Assembly: GCF_030159895.1 (NCBI RefSeq) | Contig: NZ_BSNI01000002.1 | Coordinates: forward strand, 746,039-810,038 | Length of the DNA: 64,000 bases | Reading direction: 5' to 3' | Origin: Maritalea porphyrae | Lineage (GTDB): Bacteria > Pseudomonadota > Alphaproteobacteria > Rhizobiales > Devosiaceae | Part shown: positions 52,094 to 61,991 of the stretch, piece after piece | How the letters are laid out: the number at the start of each line of letters is the position of its first letter | How positions within the stretch are numbered: the first letter of the stretch is position 1 | Notes under the pieces: model-generated | Databases searched by the model: none | What the model was told of the DNA's origin: nothing | What the model saw: only the letters and a program-made list of their open reading frames with translations | Program-made: the position numbers and the translations under genes

Positions 52094-54007
52094 ATGTCTG
52101 ACAATGAAGTAAAAAAAGAAGGTATTTCCCGCCGGGATTTGCTTTCAGGAACAGGTGCAGGTGCATTTCTTGCTGGCGGTATTGCTGCCACTGGTGGCGC
52201 CGCGCTGATGGCAACACCTGCTGCTGCTTCGGAAGGTAGCCATTCACTCGCACCGGGTGAGTTGGACGAATATTACGGTTTCTGGTCATCAGGCCAAGCC
52301 GGTGAATTGCGCGTTCTTGGTGTACCTTCAATGCGTGAATTGATGCGCGTTCCAGTGTTTAACCGCTGTTCAGCGACTGGCTGGGGCCAAACCAACGAGT
52401 CACTGAAAATTCTGACTGAAGGTTTGACAGAAGAAACCAAAGAGTTTCTCGCTCAAAGCGGTCTAAAAACCTACGACCAAGGTGACCTTCACCACCCACA
52501 CATGTCATTCACAGACGGCACATATGATGGCCGCTATCTGTTCATGAACGACAAAGCAAACACTCGTGTTGCGCGTGTGCGTCTTGACGTTATGAAATGC
52601 GACAAGATGATTGAGATTCCGAATGCCCATGACATCCACGGCCTTCGTCCTCAGAAATTCCCGCGCACTGGTTATGTGTTTGCGAACGGTGAGCACGAAG
52701 CACCATTGGTGAATGACGGCTCAACAATGCATGATGTGTCAACTTATACCAACATTTTCTCAGCCATCGATGGCGATGAGATGAAGGTAAGCTGGCAGGT
52801 TATGGTTTCTGGTAACCTTGATAACACGGACTGTGACTATCAGGGCAAATATGCCTTCTCAACAAGCTACAACTCAGAAATGGGTATGAACCTTGCTGAA
52901 ATGACCGAAAACGAGATGGACCACGTTGTTGTGTTCAATCTTGCTGAGATCGAAAAAGGCGTAGCAAACGGCGACGTTCAAGTGCTCAACGGCGTGCCAG
53001 TAATCGATGGTCGTAAGGGATCAAACAAGAAATATACGCGTTATATTCCTATCCCGAACAGCCCACACGGCATCAACACAGCACCTGATAAGAAACACGT
53101 TTGTGTGGCTGGTAAATTGTCACCAACCGTTTCAGTGATCGACGTGACAAAACTAGACGCATTGTTCGAAGAAGATGCTGATCCACGTTCAGCAATCGTT
53201 GCTGAACCAGAATTGGGCCTTGGTCCATTGCACACTGCCTATGATGGCAAGGGCAATGCTTTCACAACCCTGTTCTTGGACAGCCAAGTTGTAAAATGGA
53301 ACATCGACAAAGCGATCCGCCTCTATGCGGGTGAAGACGTTGATCCAATCATCTCAAAAGTGGACGTTGCATACCAGCCTGGTCACAACTCAACTTCTAT
53401 GGGTGAAACAGCTGAAGCTGATGGCAAATGGCTTGTTTCAATGAACAAGTTCTCAAAAGACCGTTTCTTGAACGTTGGTCCTTTGAAGCCTGAAAACGAG
53501 CAATTGATCGACATTTCATCTGATGAGATGAAAATCGTTCACGATGGCCCAACATTCGCAGAACCTCACGATTCAATCATCGTGCACCGTTCAAAAGTGA
53601 ACCCAAGCAATGTTTGGGATCGCAATGATCCAATGTTCGATGATGCGAAGGCTCAAGCTGCTGCTGATGGTGTGGACTTGGAGGAAGGTTCAGAAGAAGT
53701 CATTCGTGATGGCAACAAAGTGCGTGTCTACATGACATCAATGGCGCCAAACTTCTCGCTTGAAAGCTTCACAGTGAAACAAGGCGACGAAGTAACCGTC
53801 TACGTCACAAACCTTGATGACATTGATGATCTAACTCACGGCTTCTCATTGTCTAACCACAATGTGGCTATGGAAGTTGGACCACAAGCAACAGCGTCCA
53901 TCACTTTCATTGCGGGTCGTCCTGGCGTTCACTGGTTCTATTGCCAGTGGTTCTGTCATGCGCTGCACATGGAAATGCGCGGCCGGATGTTCGTCGAGCC
54001 AAAATAA
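52094..54007 (+). CDS. nosZ: Nitrous oxide reductase NosZ (clade I)
   Basis: 637 residues from the ATG at 52094 with an AAGGAGAG ribosome site; the frame is open further upstream but inside nosR. A Tat signal SRRDLLSG (12-19) marks the clade I enzyme. The CuZ propeller histidines lie in [19 protein letters not shown] and FANGEHE, plus later His residues (GPLHTAY, EPHDS). The cupredoxin CuA site is Cys617-x3-Cys621-x3-His625-x2-Met628 with the upstream HNVAMEV His. It reduces N2O to N2 in the periplasm. All copper ligands appear intact, so it should be active. Confidence 0.97.
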   Translation: MSDNEVKKEGISRRDLLSGTGAGAFLAGGIAATGGAALMATPAAASEGSHSLAPGELDEYYGFWSSGQAGELRVLGVPSMRELMRVPVFNRCSATGWGQTNESLKILTEGLTEETKEFLAQSGLKTYDQGDLHHPHMSFTDGTYDGRYLFMNDKANTRVARVRLDVMKCDKMIEIPNAHDIHGLRPQKFPRTGYVFANGEHEAPLVNDGSTMHDVSTYTNIFSAIDGDEMKVSWQVMVSGNLDNTDCDYQGKYAFSTSYNSEMGMNLAEMTENEMDHVVVFNLAEIEKGVANGDVQVLNGVPVIDGRKGSNKKYTRYIPIPNSPHGINTAPDKKHVCVAGKLSPTVSVIDVTKLDALFEEDADPRSAIVAEPELGLGPLHTAYDGKGNAFTTLFLDSQVVKWNIDKAIRLYAGEDVDPIISKVDVAYQPGHNSTSMGETAEADGKWLVSMNKFSKDRFLNVGPLKPENEQLIDISSDEMKIVHDGPTFAEPHDSIIVHRSKVNPSNVWDRNDPMFDDAKAQAAADGVDLEEGSEEVIRDGNKVRVYMTSMAPNFSLESFTVKQGDEVTVYVTNLDDIDDLTHGFSLSNHNVAMEVGPQATASITFIAGRPGVHWFYCQWFCHALHMEMRGRMFVEPK

Positions 54008-54021
54008 GGACTGCCAAACAA

Positions 54022-55278
54022 ATGCTTCGCCTTCTTGCCCTTTTGCTGATTATGTTCAGCGCGGCCACCGCCATGGCCCGCGAATGGCAAATTGCGCCTG
54101 AAGGTGAAGCCTTGGCAATCGCTTTGCAAAATGCTGAGGCGGGTGACATCATCCGCCTAGCGCCTGGTACTTACAAAGGACCAATTGAGATTGATAAATC
54201 AATCGTTCTAGATGGGCAGAGCCATGCCCACGTGATAGGCAATGAACAAGGGTCTGTCGTAACCATTTTAGCCAAAGACGTGACCGTGCGCGGTCTCAAA
54301 ATCACAGGCTCTGGTTCAGACGGTGAAACCAAAGACGCCGGCATCACAATATCGAAAACAGCCGACCGTGCGCTGGTGGAGCACAATGAGCTGATTGGCA
54401 ATCTTGTTGGAATCGATATTCACGGCACCAAAAATGCCTTGGTGCAAAAAAACAAAATCGAGGGCCGCCTAGACCATCGCATGAATGCGCGAGGCAATGG
54501 TGTATATGTCTGGAACGCGACCGGCAGCAAAGTCATTGGAAATGACATTCGTTATGGGCGCGACGGCATATTTGTAAACACGTCAAAAAAGAATGTCTTT
54601 GAAGGCAATCGCATGCGCGACTTGCGATTTGCGATCCACTATATGCACGCCAACAATTCCGTCGTGCGGGGGAACACTTCGCTTGCCAATCACCTTGGCT
54701 ACGCCATCATGTATTCGGACAATGTGGTGATTGAGAACAATCTTAGCCGAGGCGACCGCGACCATGGCATCATGCTCAATTACACAAACAAGAGCACAAT
54801 CATTGGTAATCGAGTTGAAGAAGGTGGCGAGAAATGCGTGTTTATCTACAATGCGCACAAAAATCAGTTTAACCAAAATCTGTTCGCCCAATGCCAAATT
54901 GGCATTCACTTCACCGCAGGTTCTGAACGCAACACATTCGCGCAAAATTCATTCATTTCAAATCGCACACAAGTCAAATATGTGGGGTCCAAATGGGTGG
55001 ACTGGAGTGTTGAAGGCAAAGGGAACTTCTGGTCCGATCACTCAGCCTTTGACCTAGATGGCAATGGCATCGCCGATGCTGCCTATCGCCCCAACGACAT
55101 AATGGACCATGTTTTGTGGACACAACCTGCGGCCAAGTCGCTGCTCGGCTCGCCTGCCGTGCAGTTGATCCGATGGTCGCAATCAGCGTTCCCCGCGCTT
55201 TTGCCCGGCGGCGTGGTCGACAAAGCGCCATTGATGCAGCCAGTGCTGCCAAACCTGAAAGAATGGGAGGAACGATAA
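54022..55278 (+). CDS. nosD: NosD, periplasmic copper-site maturation protein
   Basis: 418 residues from the ATG at 54022, 14 bp after nosZ; an upstream in-frame start lies inside nosZ and is rejected. The signal peptide ends near TAMA (about 19). The body is a parallel beta-helix of CASH/NosD repeats with recurrent N-x-G/N-x-V turns (LVEHNELIGNLVGIDI, VIGNDIRYGRDGIFVN, FEGNRMRDLRFAIHYM). With NosF and NosY it delivers sulfur and/or copper for CuZ assembly. The stop shares one base with the nosF ATG. Confidence 0.94.
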   Translation: MLRLLALLLIMFSAATAMAREWQIAPEGEALAIALQNAEAGDIIRLAPGTYKGPIEIDKSIVLDGQSHAHVIGNEQGSVVTILAKDVTVRGLKITGSGSDGETKDAGITISKTADRALVEHNELIGNLVGIDIHGTKNALVQKNKIEGRLDHRMNARGNGVYVWNATGSKVIGNDIRYGRDGIFVNTSKKNVFEGNRMRDLRFAIHYMHANNSVVRGNTSLANHLGYAIMYSDNVVIENNLSRGDRDHGIMLNYTNKSTIIGNRVEEGGEKCVFIYNAHKNQFNQNLFAQCQIGIHFTAGSERNTFAQNSFISNRTQVKYVGSKWVDWSVEGKGNFWSDHSAFDLDGNGIADAAYRPNDIMDHVLWTQPAAKSLLGSPAVQLIRWSQSAFPALLPGGVVDKAPLMQPVLPNLKEWEER

Positions 55279-56177
55279 TGCCTGCCCTCAAAATCGAACA
55301 TGTGATCAAACGCCATGGCACATTGGAAACCGTATCGGACGTTTCCCTTAATGTGGAGCCAGGCGAACGTGTCGCGCTGCTCGGCCATAATGGTGCGGGT
55401 AAAACAACCATCATCAAGATGGTGCTGGGATTGATGCCGATAACTGCTGGGTCAATTGATGTGCTCGGTCATGCACCCGGAACGGCGGCCGCCCGAAAAC
55501 AAACGGGATATTTGCCCGAAAGCGTTGCGTTTCATGGTGCGCTTACCGGGCGTGAGCAATTGCACCATTTCGCACGGCTAAAATCCACTTCCCTTAAAGC
55601 AGCGGATGATTTGCTTGAGCGTGTGGGATTGGCCCACGCTGCTGACCGTAGAATTCGAACCTATTCAAAGGGTATGCGCCAACGCATAGGCTTGGCGCAG
55701 GTTGTGTTGGGGCAGCCGAAACTGGCCATTTTGGATGAACCCACAAGCGGGCTCGATCCAGTCAGTCGCCATGAGTTCTACGATATCGTTGAAGAGCTAG
55801 CGAATAACGGCTCCGCTGTGATGTTGTCCTCTCACGCGCTAACCGAGTTAGAACTGCGCACCGATCGGATTGCAATCCTATCCAAGGGGCAATTGGTGGC
55901 CAATGACAGTCTGCAAAAACTGCGCGATCTCGCCAGCTTGCCCATCAAGTTCAAAGTCACTGCGTCTAATGACACCATTGAAGGTGTGAACCAACAGTTG
56001 GGCGGCAAGCGGGTCAACTGCCAATCGCTGGAACTGATGTGCGCGCCAGATCAAAAAATCGGCGTTCTCTCTGCAATTACTGCGCTTGGCCCAGTGGTTA
56101 AGGATGTGGATGTCACGCCAGCAAGTTTGGAAGAGCTTTATCGCCATTTCAGCAACGTTGAGGAGCAAACAAAATGA
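55278..56177 (+). CDS. nosF: NosF, ABC ATPase for NosZ maturation
   Basis: 299 residues from the ATG overlapping the nosD stop, with a GGGAGG ribosome site. Walker A GHNGAGKTT, signature YSKGMRQRIGLAQ, Walker B LAILDEPTSGLD and switch SSHAL identify an ABC-2 type ATPase; the C-terminal ~70 residues resemble the regulatory tail of NosF/CcmA relatives. It pairs with NosY in the inner membrane. The stop overlaps nosY by 4 bp. Confidence 0.94.
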   Translation: MPALKIEHVIKRHGTLETVSDVSLNVEPGERVALLGHNGAGKTTIIKMVLGLMPITAGSIDVLGHAPGTAAARKQTGYLPESVAFHGALTGREQLHHFARLKSTSLKAADDLLERVGLAHAADRRIRTYSKGMRQRIGLAQVVLGQPKLAILDEPTSGLDPVSRHEFYDIVEELANNGSAVMLSSHALTELELRTDRIAILSKGQLVANDSLQKLRDLASLPIKFKVTASNDTIEGVNQQLGGKRVNCQSLELMCAPDQKIGVLSAITALGPVVKDVDVTPASLEELYRHFSNVEEQTK

Positions 56178-56995
56178 CCTCAATCCTGTCCATTGCACGA
56201 CTAGAACTGTTAATTGCCCGACGCAATCTCTGGGTAGCTACGGCCATCCTATTGATGGCGTTGTTCAATGTGGTCTTGACCATTGCCGGCAACGCCCCAA
56301 CTGGTGATCTGGGCGCAAGCCCGATGATCATCGCGATCACTTCAATCACAACTTTGTCCGTCTATTTGGTGCCACTTATTGGTCTCTTATTGTCGTTCGA
56401 CGCCATTGCAGGAGAAGCCGAACGGGGCACGCTGACTTTGGGTTTGTCTTATCCATTGTCGCGCGCTGAAATACTGCTCGGTAAATTCATTGCCCATATG
56501 GTTGTGTTGGGCGCCGCTATCGCAATTGGCTTGGGCCTAACCACCGCGATTATTGCTTCAAGGCACGGCGTAGGCGCTATTGAGTGGGGGCCCTTGTCCG
56601 CACTCTATTTTACTTCGTTGGCACTTGGCGCAACATTTCTTGGGCTCGGCTACACCATCTCCTCTTTGGTCAAACAAACAGGTGCTGCGTCAGGTGTCGC
56701 GATTGGTCTCTGGCTCATTGCAGTAGTGCTTTATGATTTGGGTTTGTTGGGTGCGCTTGTGGCAGATGCGGGCGGGACCTTCTCAAAAACCATTTTCCCC
56801 TATGCATTGGTCGCAAATCCAGCTGATGCTTTCCGCTTGCTCAATATGCCGGATCAGTCCGTCAATATGCTTGCATCAGGCCTTGGTGCCGCCAGCAGCG
56901 TCACTGGCTTCTATGGCCAATTGACCTCTTTGTTGCTGTGGCCAGTGGTCGCCCTTTTGTTCGCTCTTCTTGCCTTTAGAAAGGTCGAGCCATGA
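56174..56995 (+). CDS. nosY: NosY, ABC permease for NosZ maturation
   Basis: 273 residues with six TM segments. FDAIAGEAERGTLTLGLSYPLSRAEILLGKFIAH is the conserved coupling motif of NosY/ABC-2 permeases. It works with NosF and the periplasmic NosD. Overlaps both neighbours by 4 bp. Confidence 0.93.
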   Translation: MTSILSIARLELLIARRNLWVATAILLMALFNVVLTIAGNAPTGDLGASPMIIAITSITTLSVYLVPLIGLLLSFDAIAGEAERGTLTLGLSYPLSRAEILLGKFIAHMVVLGAAIAIGLGLTTAIIASRHGVGAIEWGPLSALYFTSLALGATFLGLGYTISSLVKQTGAASGVAIGLWLIAVVLYDLGLLGALVADAGGTFSKTIFPYALVANPADAFRLLNMPDQSVNMLASGLGAASSVTGFYGQLTSLLLWPVVALLFALLAFRKVEP

Positions 56996-57516
56996 TCAAT
57001 ATTAGGACTGTAGCATTGCTTGGAAGTGCGTTGTTTCTTGTGGGGTGTTCCAGTGAGGCGGCGGTGCAAAACGCACCCGACCCAATCGCTTTGACCGAGG
57101 AGGCCGCGGGCCATTATTGCCAAATGGTGATTTTGGAACATGATGGGCCCAAGGCTCAGATGTATCTTGCAGGCATGCAAAATCCATTGTGGTTTTCCCA
57201 AGTACGCGATGGTCTTGCCTACATCAAATCCCCCGAACAATCGGCAGAGATTTTGGTGATGTATGTCAATGATATGGGCAAAGCAAAAAGCTGGTCAGAA
57301 CCAGGTGATATGAATTGGATCAGAGCAGATGAGGCATATTACGTTGTCGGCTCCGACGCAAAAGGGGGAATGGGTGCCCCTGAATTAGCGCCATTTTCTT
57401 CAAAGGAAAAAGCCCTTGAATTTGCCGCTCTTCGTGGCGGTGAAGTGAAGTTGTTGGACGAGATTTCAGCACAGGCTGTGCTGGCTCCGGTAGATGAAGA
57501 AGGGTCAGATCAATGA
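56992..57516 (+). CDS. nosL: NosL, copper chaperone lipoprotein
   Basis: 174 residues with a lipobox LFLVGCSS (Cys19), so it is a lipoprotein. The NosL core HYCQMVILEHDGPKAQMYLAG supplies the Cys and Met ligands for Cu(I); PLWFSQVRDGLAYI and a C-terminal FSSKEKALEFAALRGGEV follow the family pattern. It delivers copper to apo-NosZ. Overlaps nosY and nosX by 4 bp each. Confidence 0.94.
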   Translation: MINIRTVALLGSALFLVGCSSEAAVQNAPDPIALTEEAAGHYCQMVILEHDGPKAQMYLAGMQNPLWFSQVRDGLAYIKSPEQSAEILVMYVNDMGKAKSWSEPGDMNWIRADEAYYVVGSDAKGGMGAPELAPFSSKEKALEFAALRGGEVKLLDEISAQAVLAPVDEEGSDQ

Positions 57517-58415
57517 TCACTAGGCGTCGCATGATTTCAATCTTGGCGGGTGCAGCTGCATTGCCGGTGCTTGGCACAGTCGCTAACGCGTCTGTCGTGA
57601 ATTGGCGCGGCGTTGCGTTGGGTGCAAATGCGAATATCGTGCTCGATCATCCAAACGCTGACGCATTGCTTGATAGTGCTTTGCAAGAAATTGCACGGTT
57701 GGAAAAAGTGTTTTCCTTGTATCAGTCCGATAGCCAACTTTCAATTCTCAACCGCTATGGCGCGCTTGCTGCGCCTGCAATCGAGTTACTAGATTTGCTC
57801 AATATCAGCGCCCGAATTGTGAATGAAACCAATGGCGCATTTGATCCAACCATCCAACCCTTATGGGCGCTTTATGCGCAAAGATACGCGGCAGGAGCAA
57901 AACCTTCAAAAGCCGAAATTGCGGACGCGCGAAGCCGAGTTGGATTTCAAAATATCACCGTGTCGCCAGAAATGGTTTCATTTTCCAAACCCGGCATGGC
58001 GTTGACGTTCAATGGTATCGCCCAAGGCTATATTGCTGACAAGGTGGCGCAATTGCTGCGGCGAGAAGGCGTAACGGACGTGTTGGTCAATACGGGCGAG
58101 ATCAATGCGATTGGCATTGCCCCTGATGGTGGCGCTTGGCCGATCACTTTGGCGGATCAACAGCGCCAGCTTTCAAATGCGGCGATCGCAACATCAGCGC
58201 CAAATGGCACATTCTTTGATCAGCAAGGCATTGTTGGCCACATTCTTGATCCGCGTACTGGCTTGCCGGGTGGCAACTGGCAAACAATCAGTGTGATTGA
58301 TAAATCAGCGGCACGTGCTGATGGCCTGTCCACGGCATTTTGCTTGATGAGCAAAGAGCAAATTCATGCTGTTTCGGGTACACATGAAGTTGTTTTTGGG
58401 GAAGCTTCTAGCTGA
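57513..58415 (+). CDS. nosX: NosX, FAD:protein FMN transferase (ApbE family)
   Basis: 300 residues with a twin-arginine leader (ITRRRMISILAG). ApbE core: LEKVFSLYQSDSQLSILNRYG, FDPTIQPLWALY, ALTFNGIAQGYIADKVAQLL and VNTGEINAIG, then HILDPRTGLPG and the metal/FAD-binding ADGLSTAFCLM. It attaches FMN to the Thr of NosR. Presence of nosX is typical of alphaproteobacterial nos clusters. Its last 52 bp overlap the 3' end of the convergent siroheme gene. Confidence 0.93.
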   Translation: MITRRRMISILAGAAALPVLGTVANASVVNWRGVALGANANIVLDHPNADALLDSALQEIARLEKVFSLYQSDSQLSILNRYGALAAPAIELLDLLNISARIVNETNGAFDPTIQPLWALYAQRYAAGAKPSKAEIADARSRVGFQNITVSPEMVSFSKPGMALTFNGIAQGYIADKVAQLLRREGVTDVLVNTGEINAIGIAPDGGAWPITLADQQRQLSNAAIATSAPNGTFFDQQGIVGHILDPRTGLPGGNWQTISVIDKSAARADGLSTAFCLMSKEQIHAVSGTHEVVFGEASS

Positions 58416-59365
58416 TCAAAAAGGCATGGATTACCCTCAATTAGTTTGACCACGTGCTTGCCCGCCGGTGCATTGGCGATGTTCGGATCATCGACGCAAA
58501 CTCTTTTGGCTTCGCGCCGCGCTAACTCTAATATTGCGTCAGGCGTAGTTGAGCTGTGCACAATCACATCGGCAGACTGCAATGCCCGCATCGCTTTGAT
58601 GGTGACCATTTCAGGATCGTCAACGCGATAGCCGATATGGGTCAGAATTGAAGGCCGAGATGCGCCAGATTTGATGTTTTTGGCCGCCTCAATTAACTCT
58701 TCAGTGCTTGAGGGTTTGACCTCTTCGCGAAAAGCTTTGTCGACAAACCGCTCCCAAAAGCTGCGCCGTTCATGGCCAGGTGCCAACATGGCATTGGCCT
58801 TTTCTCGAAACTGTTGTGCCAGGGCAGCCCATGCCGATAGCTTGGCGGGCAACACCATTTCAATGCGACGCCGAATGGCCTGACCAAAAATGGGCGCGGC
58901 ACTGCTTGTTGAAATCGCGATCACGGCAGGTGAGCGATTGACGATTGAGCCGAACTGAAAATCGCAATGCTCGGGCTGGTCAATAATGTTCACAGGCACG
59001 CCGTAAAGCTTGGCAATTGATCTCACTTGCTTTGCCGCATGTGCGTTGGGCGCATCGCAGATCACCATGGAGGCTTCAGCAATGTCTGTCGCCAATTGAT
59101 GTTGCCGCCGGATGTAGAAACGGTCGGCCGATGATTTGATCAAAGCCTTGAAGTCATCGCTATAGCTCGCCGCGTGAACAAATACTTTCGCACCCGCCGC
59201 AGCGAGCAGCTCTGCCTTCCACGCAGCAGCATCTGTGCCGCCAATGATCAGCACCTGTTTGCCGGTAAGGTTGAAAAAAACCGGCAATACGGACAGCTCA
59301 TCGATGCGCTTTTTGCGCGTTTGCGTAACCGGGCGACTACTCTGCCGCAAGAAGGGCGCGTTCAT
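58364..59365 (-). CDS. cysG: Siroheme synthase CysG with truncated methyltransferase domain
   Basis: 333 residues instead of the usual 450-480. The N-terminal part (about 25-230) is the precorrin-2 dehydrogenase/ferrochelatase domain: LPVFFNLTGKQVLIIGG, Asp in ICDAPN, and STSSAAPIFGQAIRRRIE (the standard form is STGGASPxLA). The uroporphyrinogen methyltransferase part starts about 240 (THIGYRVDDPEMVTIKAMRALQSADVIVH) but ends after VVKLIEGNPCLFD, where the SAM-binding GGDPF motif is changed and all later motifs are absent. It cannot act as a methyltransferase by itself; a separate CobA would be needed. It follows nasA with a 29-bp overlap and overlaps nosX at its 3' end. Confidence 0.85.
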   Translation of the reverse strand: MNAPFLRQSSRPVTQTRKKRIDELSVLPVFFNLTGKQVLIIGGTDAAAWKAELLAAAGAKVFVHAASYSDDFKALIKSSADRFYIRRQHQLATDIAEASMVICDAPNAHAAKQVRSIAKLYGVPVNIIDQPEHCDFQFGSIVNRSPAVIAISTSSAAPIFGQAIRRRIEMVLPAKLSAWAALAQQFREKANAMLAPGHERRSFWERFVDKAFREEVKPSSTEELIEAAKNIKSGASRPSILTHIGYRVDDPEMVTIKAMRALQSADVIVHSSTTPDAILELARREAKRVCVDDPNIANAPAGKHVVKLIEGNPCLFDQLEASPKTTSCVPETA

Positions 59366-61991
59366 GTATCAACTCCGCTATTTCCGCTTTGCAAGACCCA
59401 CAATTGGTGCCTGCACTAAGTTTTTGGCCAATCTCGGCAACCGACCGGCAGCCATTGTCCGCTGCTTCCAATATCTGGTTGGCACCGACTGAAAAGCAGC
59501 TACACACAATTGGCCCCGGGTCTGGCATATCCTTGCCGGGACGCCCAGCAACCATGCGATAGCGGCGTGTGGGATCGTCAAATGTCGCGTCCAATTGCGC
59601 GACAGCCCAATCGCGCGACACCGCTACAGGTTCAGCGCCAAAATAAATCGCCGTGCGCAAGTGCGCGCCATCAAACCAAGCCAGTCGTTGCTGGTTTTCT
59701 TTTGGGGCATGAAACGCCACATCGGCGGTATCCACATCGGTATTCGCGATTGCTTTCACCAAATTGGGGAGAGCACGCGCGCTGTTATGCGCAAACTCAA
59801 TGCGCCATCCTGATTTGGTAATCGCCTTGGCCCAATAGGCTGTGGGCAAATCCATAGGTTCATGCCGCGTCACGGCAAATCCAAAAATTGCCATTCTGGC
59901 GCGCTCCAAAGTCACCCGTCCGCTTTTCAGTGCGGGTTGGCCAGAATGGGGGTCAAGGTCCGCTTTCACCATGGCGTTGACCGACGTCAGTGAGGAAAGG
60001 TTTGAACTCCAATGCATGGGGGCAAAAACGTGGCCCGTTTGGATCTTGTCGCTGATCAGTGCGCGCAAAATTATCTCTGTTCTGCCTGACCTCAACAAAA
60101 CCAAATCGGCGCTTTCAATTCCAAGCCGCGAAGCGTCACTTCGGGCAATCTCACAATAGGGCTCGGCAATGTGGCCGGATAAAGTCGGGCTTTTGCCGGT
60201 CCGGGTCATCGTGTGCCAGTGGTCGCGCACCCGCCCAGTGTTTAGCACTTGCTTGCCGCGACCAGGTTTGGTTTGAGATTGCAGACGCGTTGGCACGAAA
60301 TTGGCGCGTTTGTCTTTCGTGTAAAAACTACCGTTCGCGAAGAAGCGGGTGATTGATGGTTCTGCATTTTTCGGTTGTGGCCATTGAAATGGCGAAAGCG
60401 CATCGTAAGCCGCTTCAGAAACATCAGCATAAGCGCCAATGTCGAAGTCGCGTTTTCCATCGTTTTTGTGGCCAGAAAGGGCTGCGTGTTCGGCAAAGAT
60501 TTCTGCAGCGCTTTTGAAAGAAAAGGCGTCAACAAAGCCCATTTTTTTGCCCACCTCAGCCACATGCCACCAATCAGGTCTCGCTTCTCCCGGTGCAGGC
60601 AAAAAGGCGCGTTGGCGCGACACTCGGCGCTCAGAATTGGTGACCGTGCCCGACTTTTCCCCCCAACCAAGGGCCGGCAGTTTCACGGTTGCAAACTGCG
60701 AGGTGGCAGTGTCTGCCATGATGTCAGAGACGATGACCGTGGGGCAATTGGCCAATGCTTTGGCGACATTTTCCGTTTCTGGCAGGCTGACCATGGGATT
60801 GGTTCCCATGATCCAAAGGGCTTTGATCTTGCCCGTTTTAAGTGCCCGGAAAAGCTCGACAGCTTTTAATCCGGGCTTGGGGGCGAGGTTCGGCGCTCCC
60901 CAAAACTCTTGCACCAACGTGCGGTGCTCTTGATTTTCCATATCCATATGCGCGGCGAGCATGTTGGCCAATCCACCCACTTCGCGGCCACCCATCGCAT
61001 TGGGTTGCCCGGTAAGTGAAAATGGCCCCATGCCCTTGCGCCCAATGCGACCGGTCGCGAGATGGCAATTGATAATGGCGTTGACTTTGTCAGTGCCACT
61101 TGTGGATTGGTTGACCCCTTGGCTAAAGCAGGTCACCACTTTTTCGGTGTTCACAAAGAGTGAGTAAAACTCGTCCAGCTGCGCAGCACTTAGCCCTGTT
61201 TGTTTGATGAGCTCTTTTTGGCTGATTTGCGTGGCGTTTACAGCTGCAGCAAATCCTGTGGTGTGATCGCCCACATAGTTGGTGTCCACCATTTGGCTGG
61301 CAACGATGCGCTGCAACAATCCGTTGAAAAGCGCCACATCGCCATCTGGCTTGATGGGTAAATGCAGATTGGCCAGCTCAGCCGTTTTGGTGCGCCGTGG
61401 GTCAATCACAACAATATTGAGCCCGGGCCGCTGTTCTTTTGCAGCCATTAGACGTTGAAACAAAACCGGGTGGCACCATGTCATATTGGAGCCAACCAGA
61501 ACCACCAGGTCTGCGTGCTCCAGATCTTCATAATTCCCAGGCACCGTGTCAGCGCCGAAGGCACGCTTGTGTCCTGCTACAGTTGAAGACATGCAAAGCC
61601 GCGAATTGGTGTCCACATTGGCAGAGCCAATGAAGCCCTTCATCAGCTTGTTGGCAATGTAATAGTCCTCGGTCAGCATTTGCCCGGACAAATAAAAGCC
61701 AACAGAATCGGGGCCGTGTTTTTGAATGGTGGTGTTGAGTTTGTGCGCCACATGATCAAGCGCTTGGTCCCAGCCAACTGTTTTGCCGTCAACTTCCGGG
61801 TAGAGCAGGCGACCGTCTAGGCCCAATGTTTCACCCAATGCATTGCCCTTTGAGCAAAGTCGACCATAATTCGCTGGGTGACCTGGATCGCCTTCGATGG
61901 AGACATGGCCATTTTGCTGCGGCGTTGCCAACACGCCGCAACCAACCCCGCAATAGGGGCAAGTGGTGCGAATGGTACCGCTATCCACCAT
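59337..61991 (-). CDS. nasA: Assimilatory nitrate reductase catalytic subunit NasA
   Basis: 884 residues, a cytoplasmic molybdopterin enzyme. [4Fe-4S] ligands Cys11, Cys14, Cys18 and Cys46 (CPYCGVGCG, then LCSKG) and MGD-binding segments (DTNSRLCMSSTVAGHKRAFG, MGTNPMVSLPE) lead to a molydopterin dinucleotide C-terminal domain. A BFD-like [2Fe-2S] domain is fused at the end (VCSCFSVGANQILEAADNG, then TNCGSCKAEI), as in NasA/NarB of the NADH or ferredoxin type. It reduces nitrate to nitrite. It overlaps nirD and cysG. Confidence 0.95.
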   Translation of the reverse strand: MVDSGTIRTTCPYCGVGCGVLATPQQNGHVSIEGDPGHPANYGRLCSKGNALGETLGLDGRLLYPEVDGKTVGWDQALDHVAHKLNTTIQKHGPDSVGFYLSGQMLTEDYYIANKLMKGFIGSANVDTNSRLCMSSTVAGHKRAFGADTVPGNYEDLEHADLVVLVGSNMTWCHPVLFQRLMAAKEQRPGLNIVVIDPRRTKTAELANLHLPIKPDGDVALFNGLLQRIVASQMVDTNYVGDHTTGFAAAVNATQISQKELIKQTGLSAAQLDEFYSLFVNTEKVVTCFSQGVNQSTSGTDKVNAIINCHLATGRIGRKGMGPFSLTGQPNAMGGREVGGLANMLAAHMDMENQEHRTLVQEFWGAPNLAPKPGLKAVELFRALKTGKIKALWIMGTNPMVSLPETENVAKALANCPTVIVSDIMADTATSQFATVKLPALGWGEKSGTVTNSERRVSRQRAFLPAPGEARPDWWHVAEVGKKMGFVDAFSFKSAAEIFAEHAALSGHKNDGKRDFDIGAYADVSEAAYDALSPFQWPQPKNAEPSITRFFANGSFYTKDKRANFVPTRLQSQTKPGRGKQVLNTGRVRDHWHTMTRTGKSPTLSGHIAEPYCEIARSDASRLGIESADLVLLRSGRTEIILRALISDKIQTGHVFAPMHWSSNLSSLTSVNAMVKADLDPHSGQPALKSGRVTLERARMAIFGFAVTRHEPMDLPTAYWAKAITKSGWRIEFAHNSARALPNLVKAIANTDVDTADVAFHAPKENQQRLAWFDGAHLRTAIYFGAEPVAVSRDWAVAQLDATFDDPTRRYRMVAGRPGKDMPDPGPIVCSCFSVGANQILEAADNGCRSVAEIGQKLSAGTNCGSCKAEIAELIHERALLAAE

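Noticed and set aside
53941-54021. Upstream extension of nosD
   Set aside because: Inside the CuA-coding end of nosZ; the ATG at 54022 starts a proper signal peptide.
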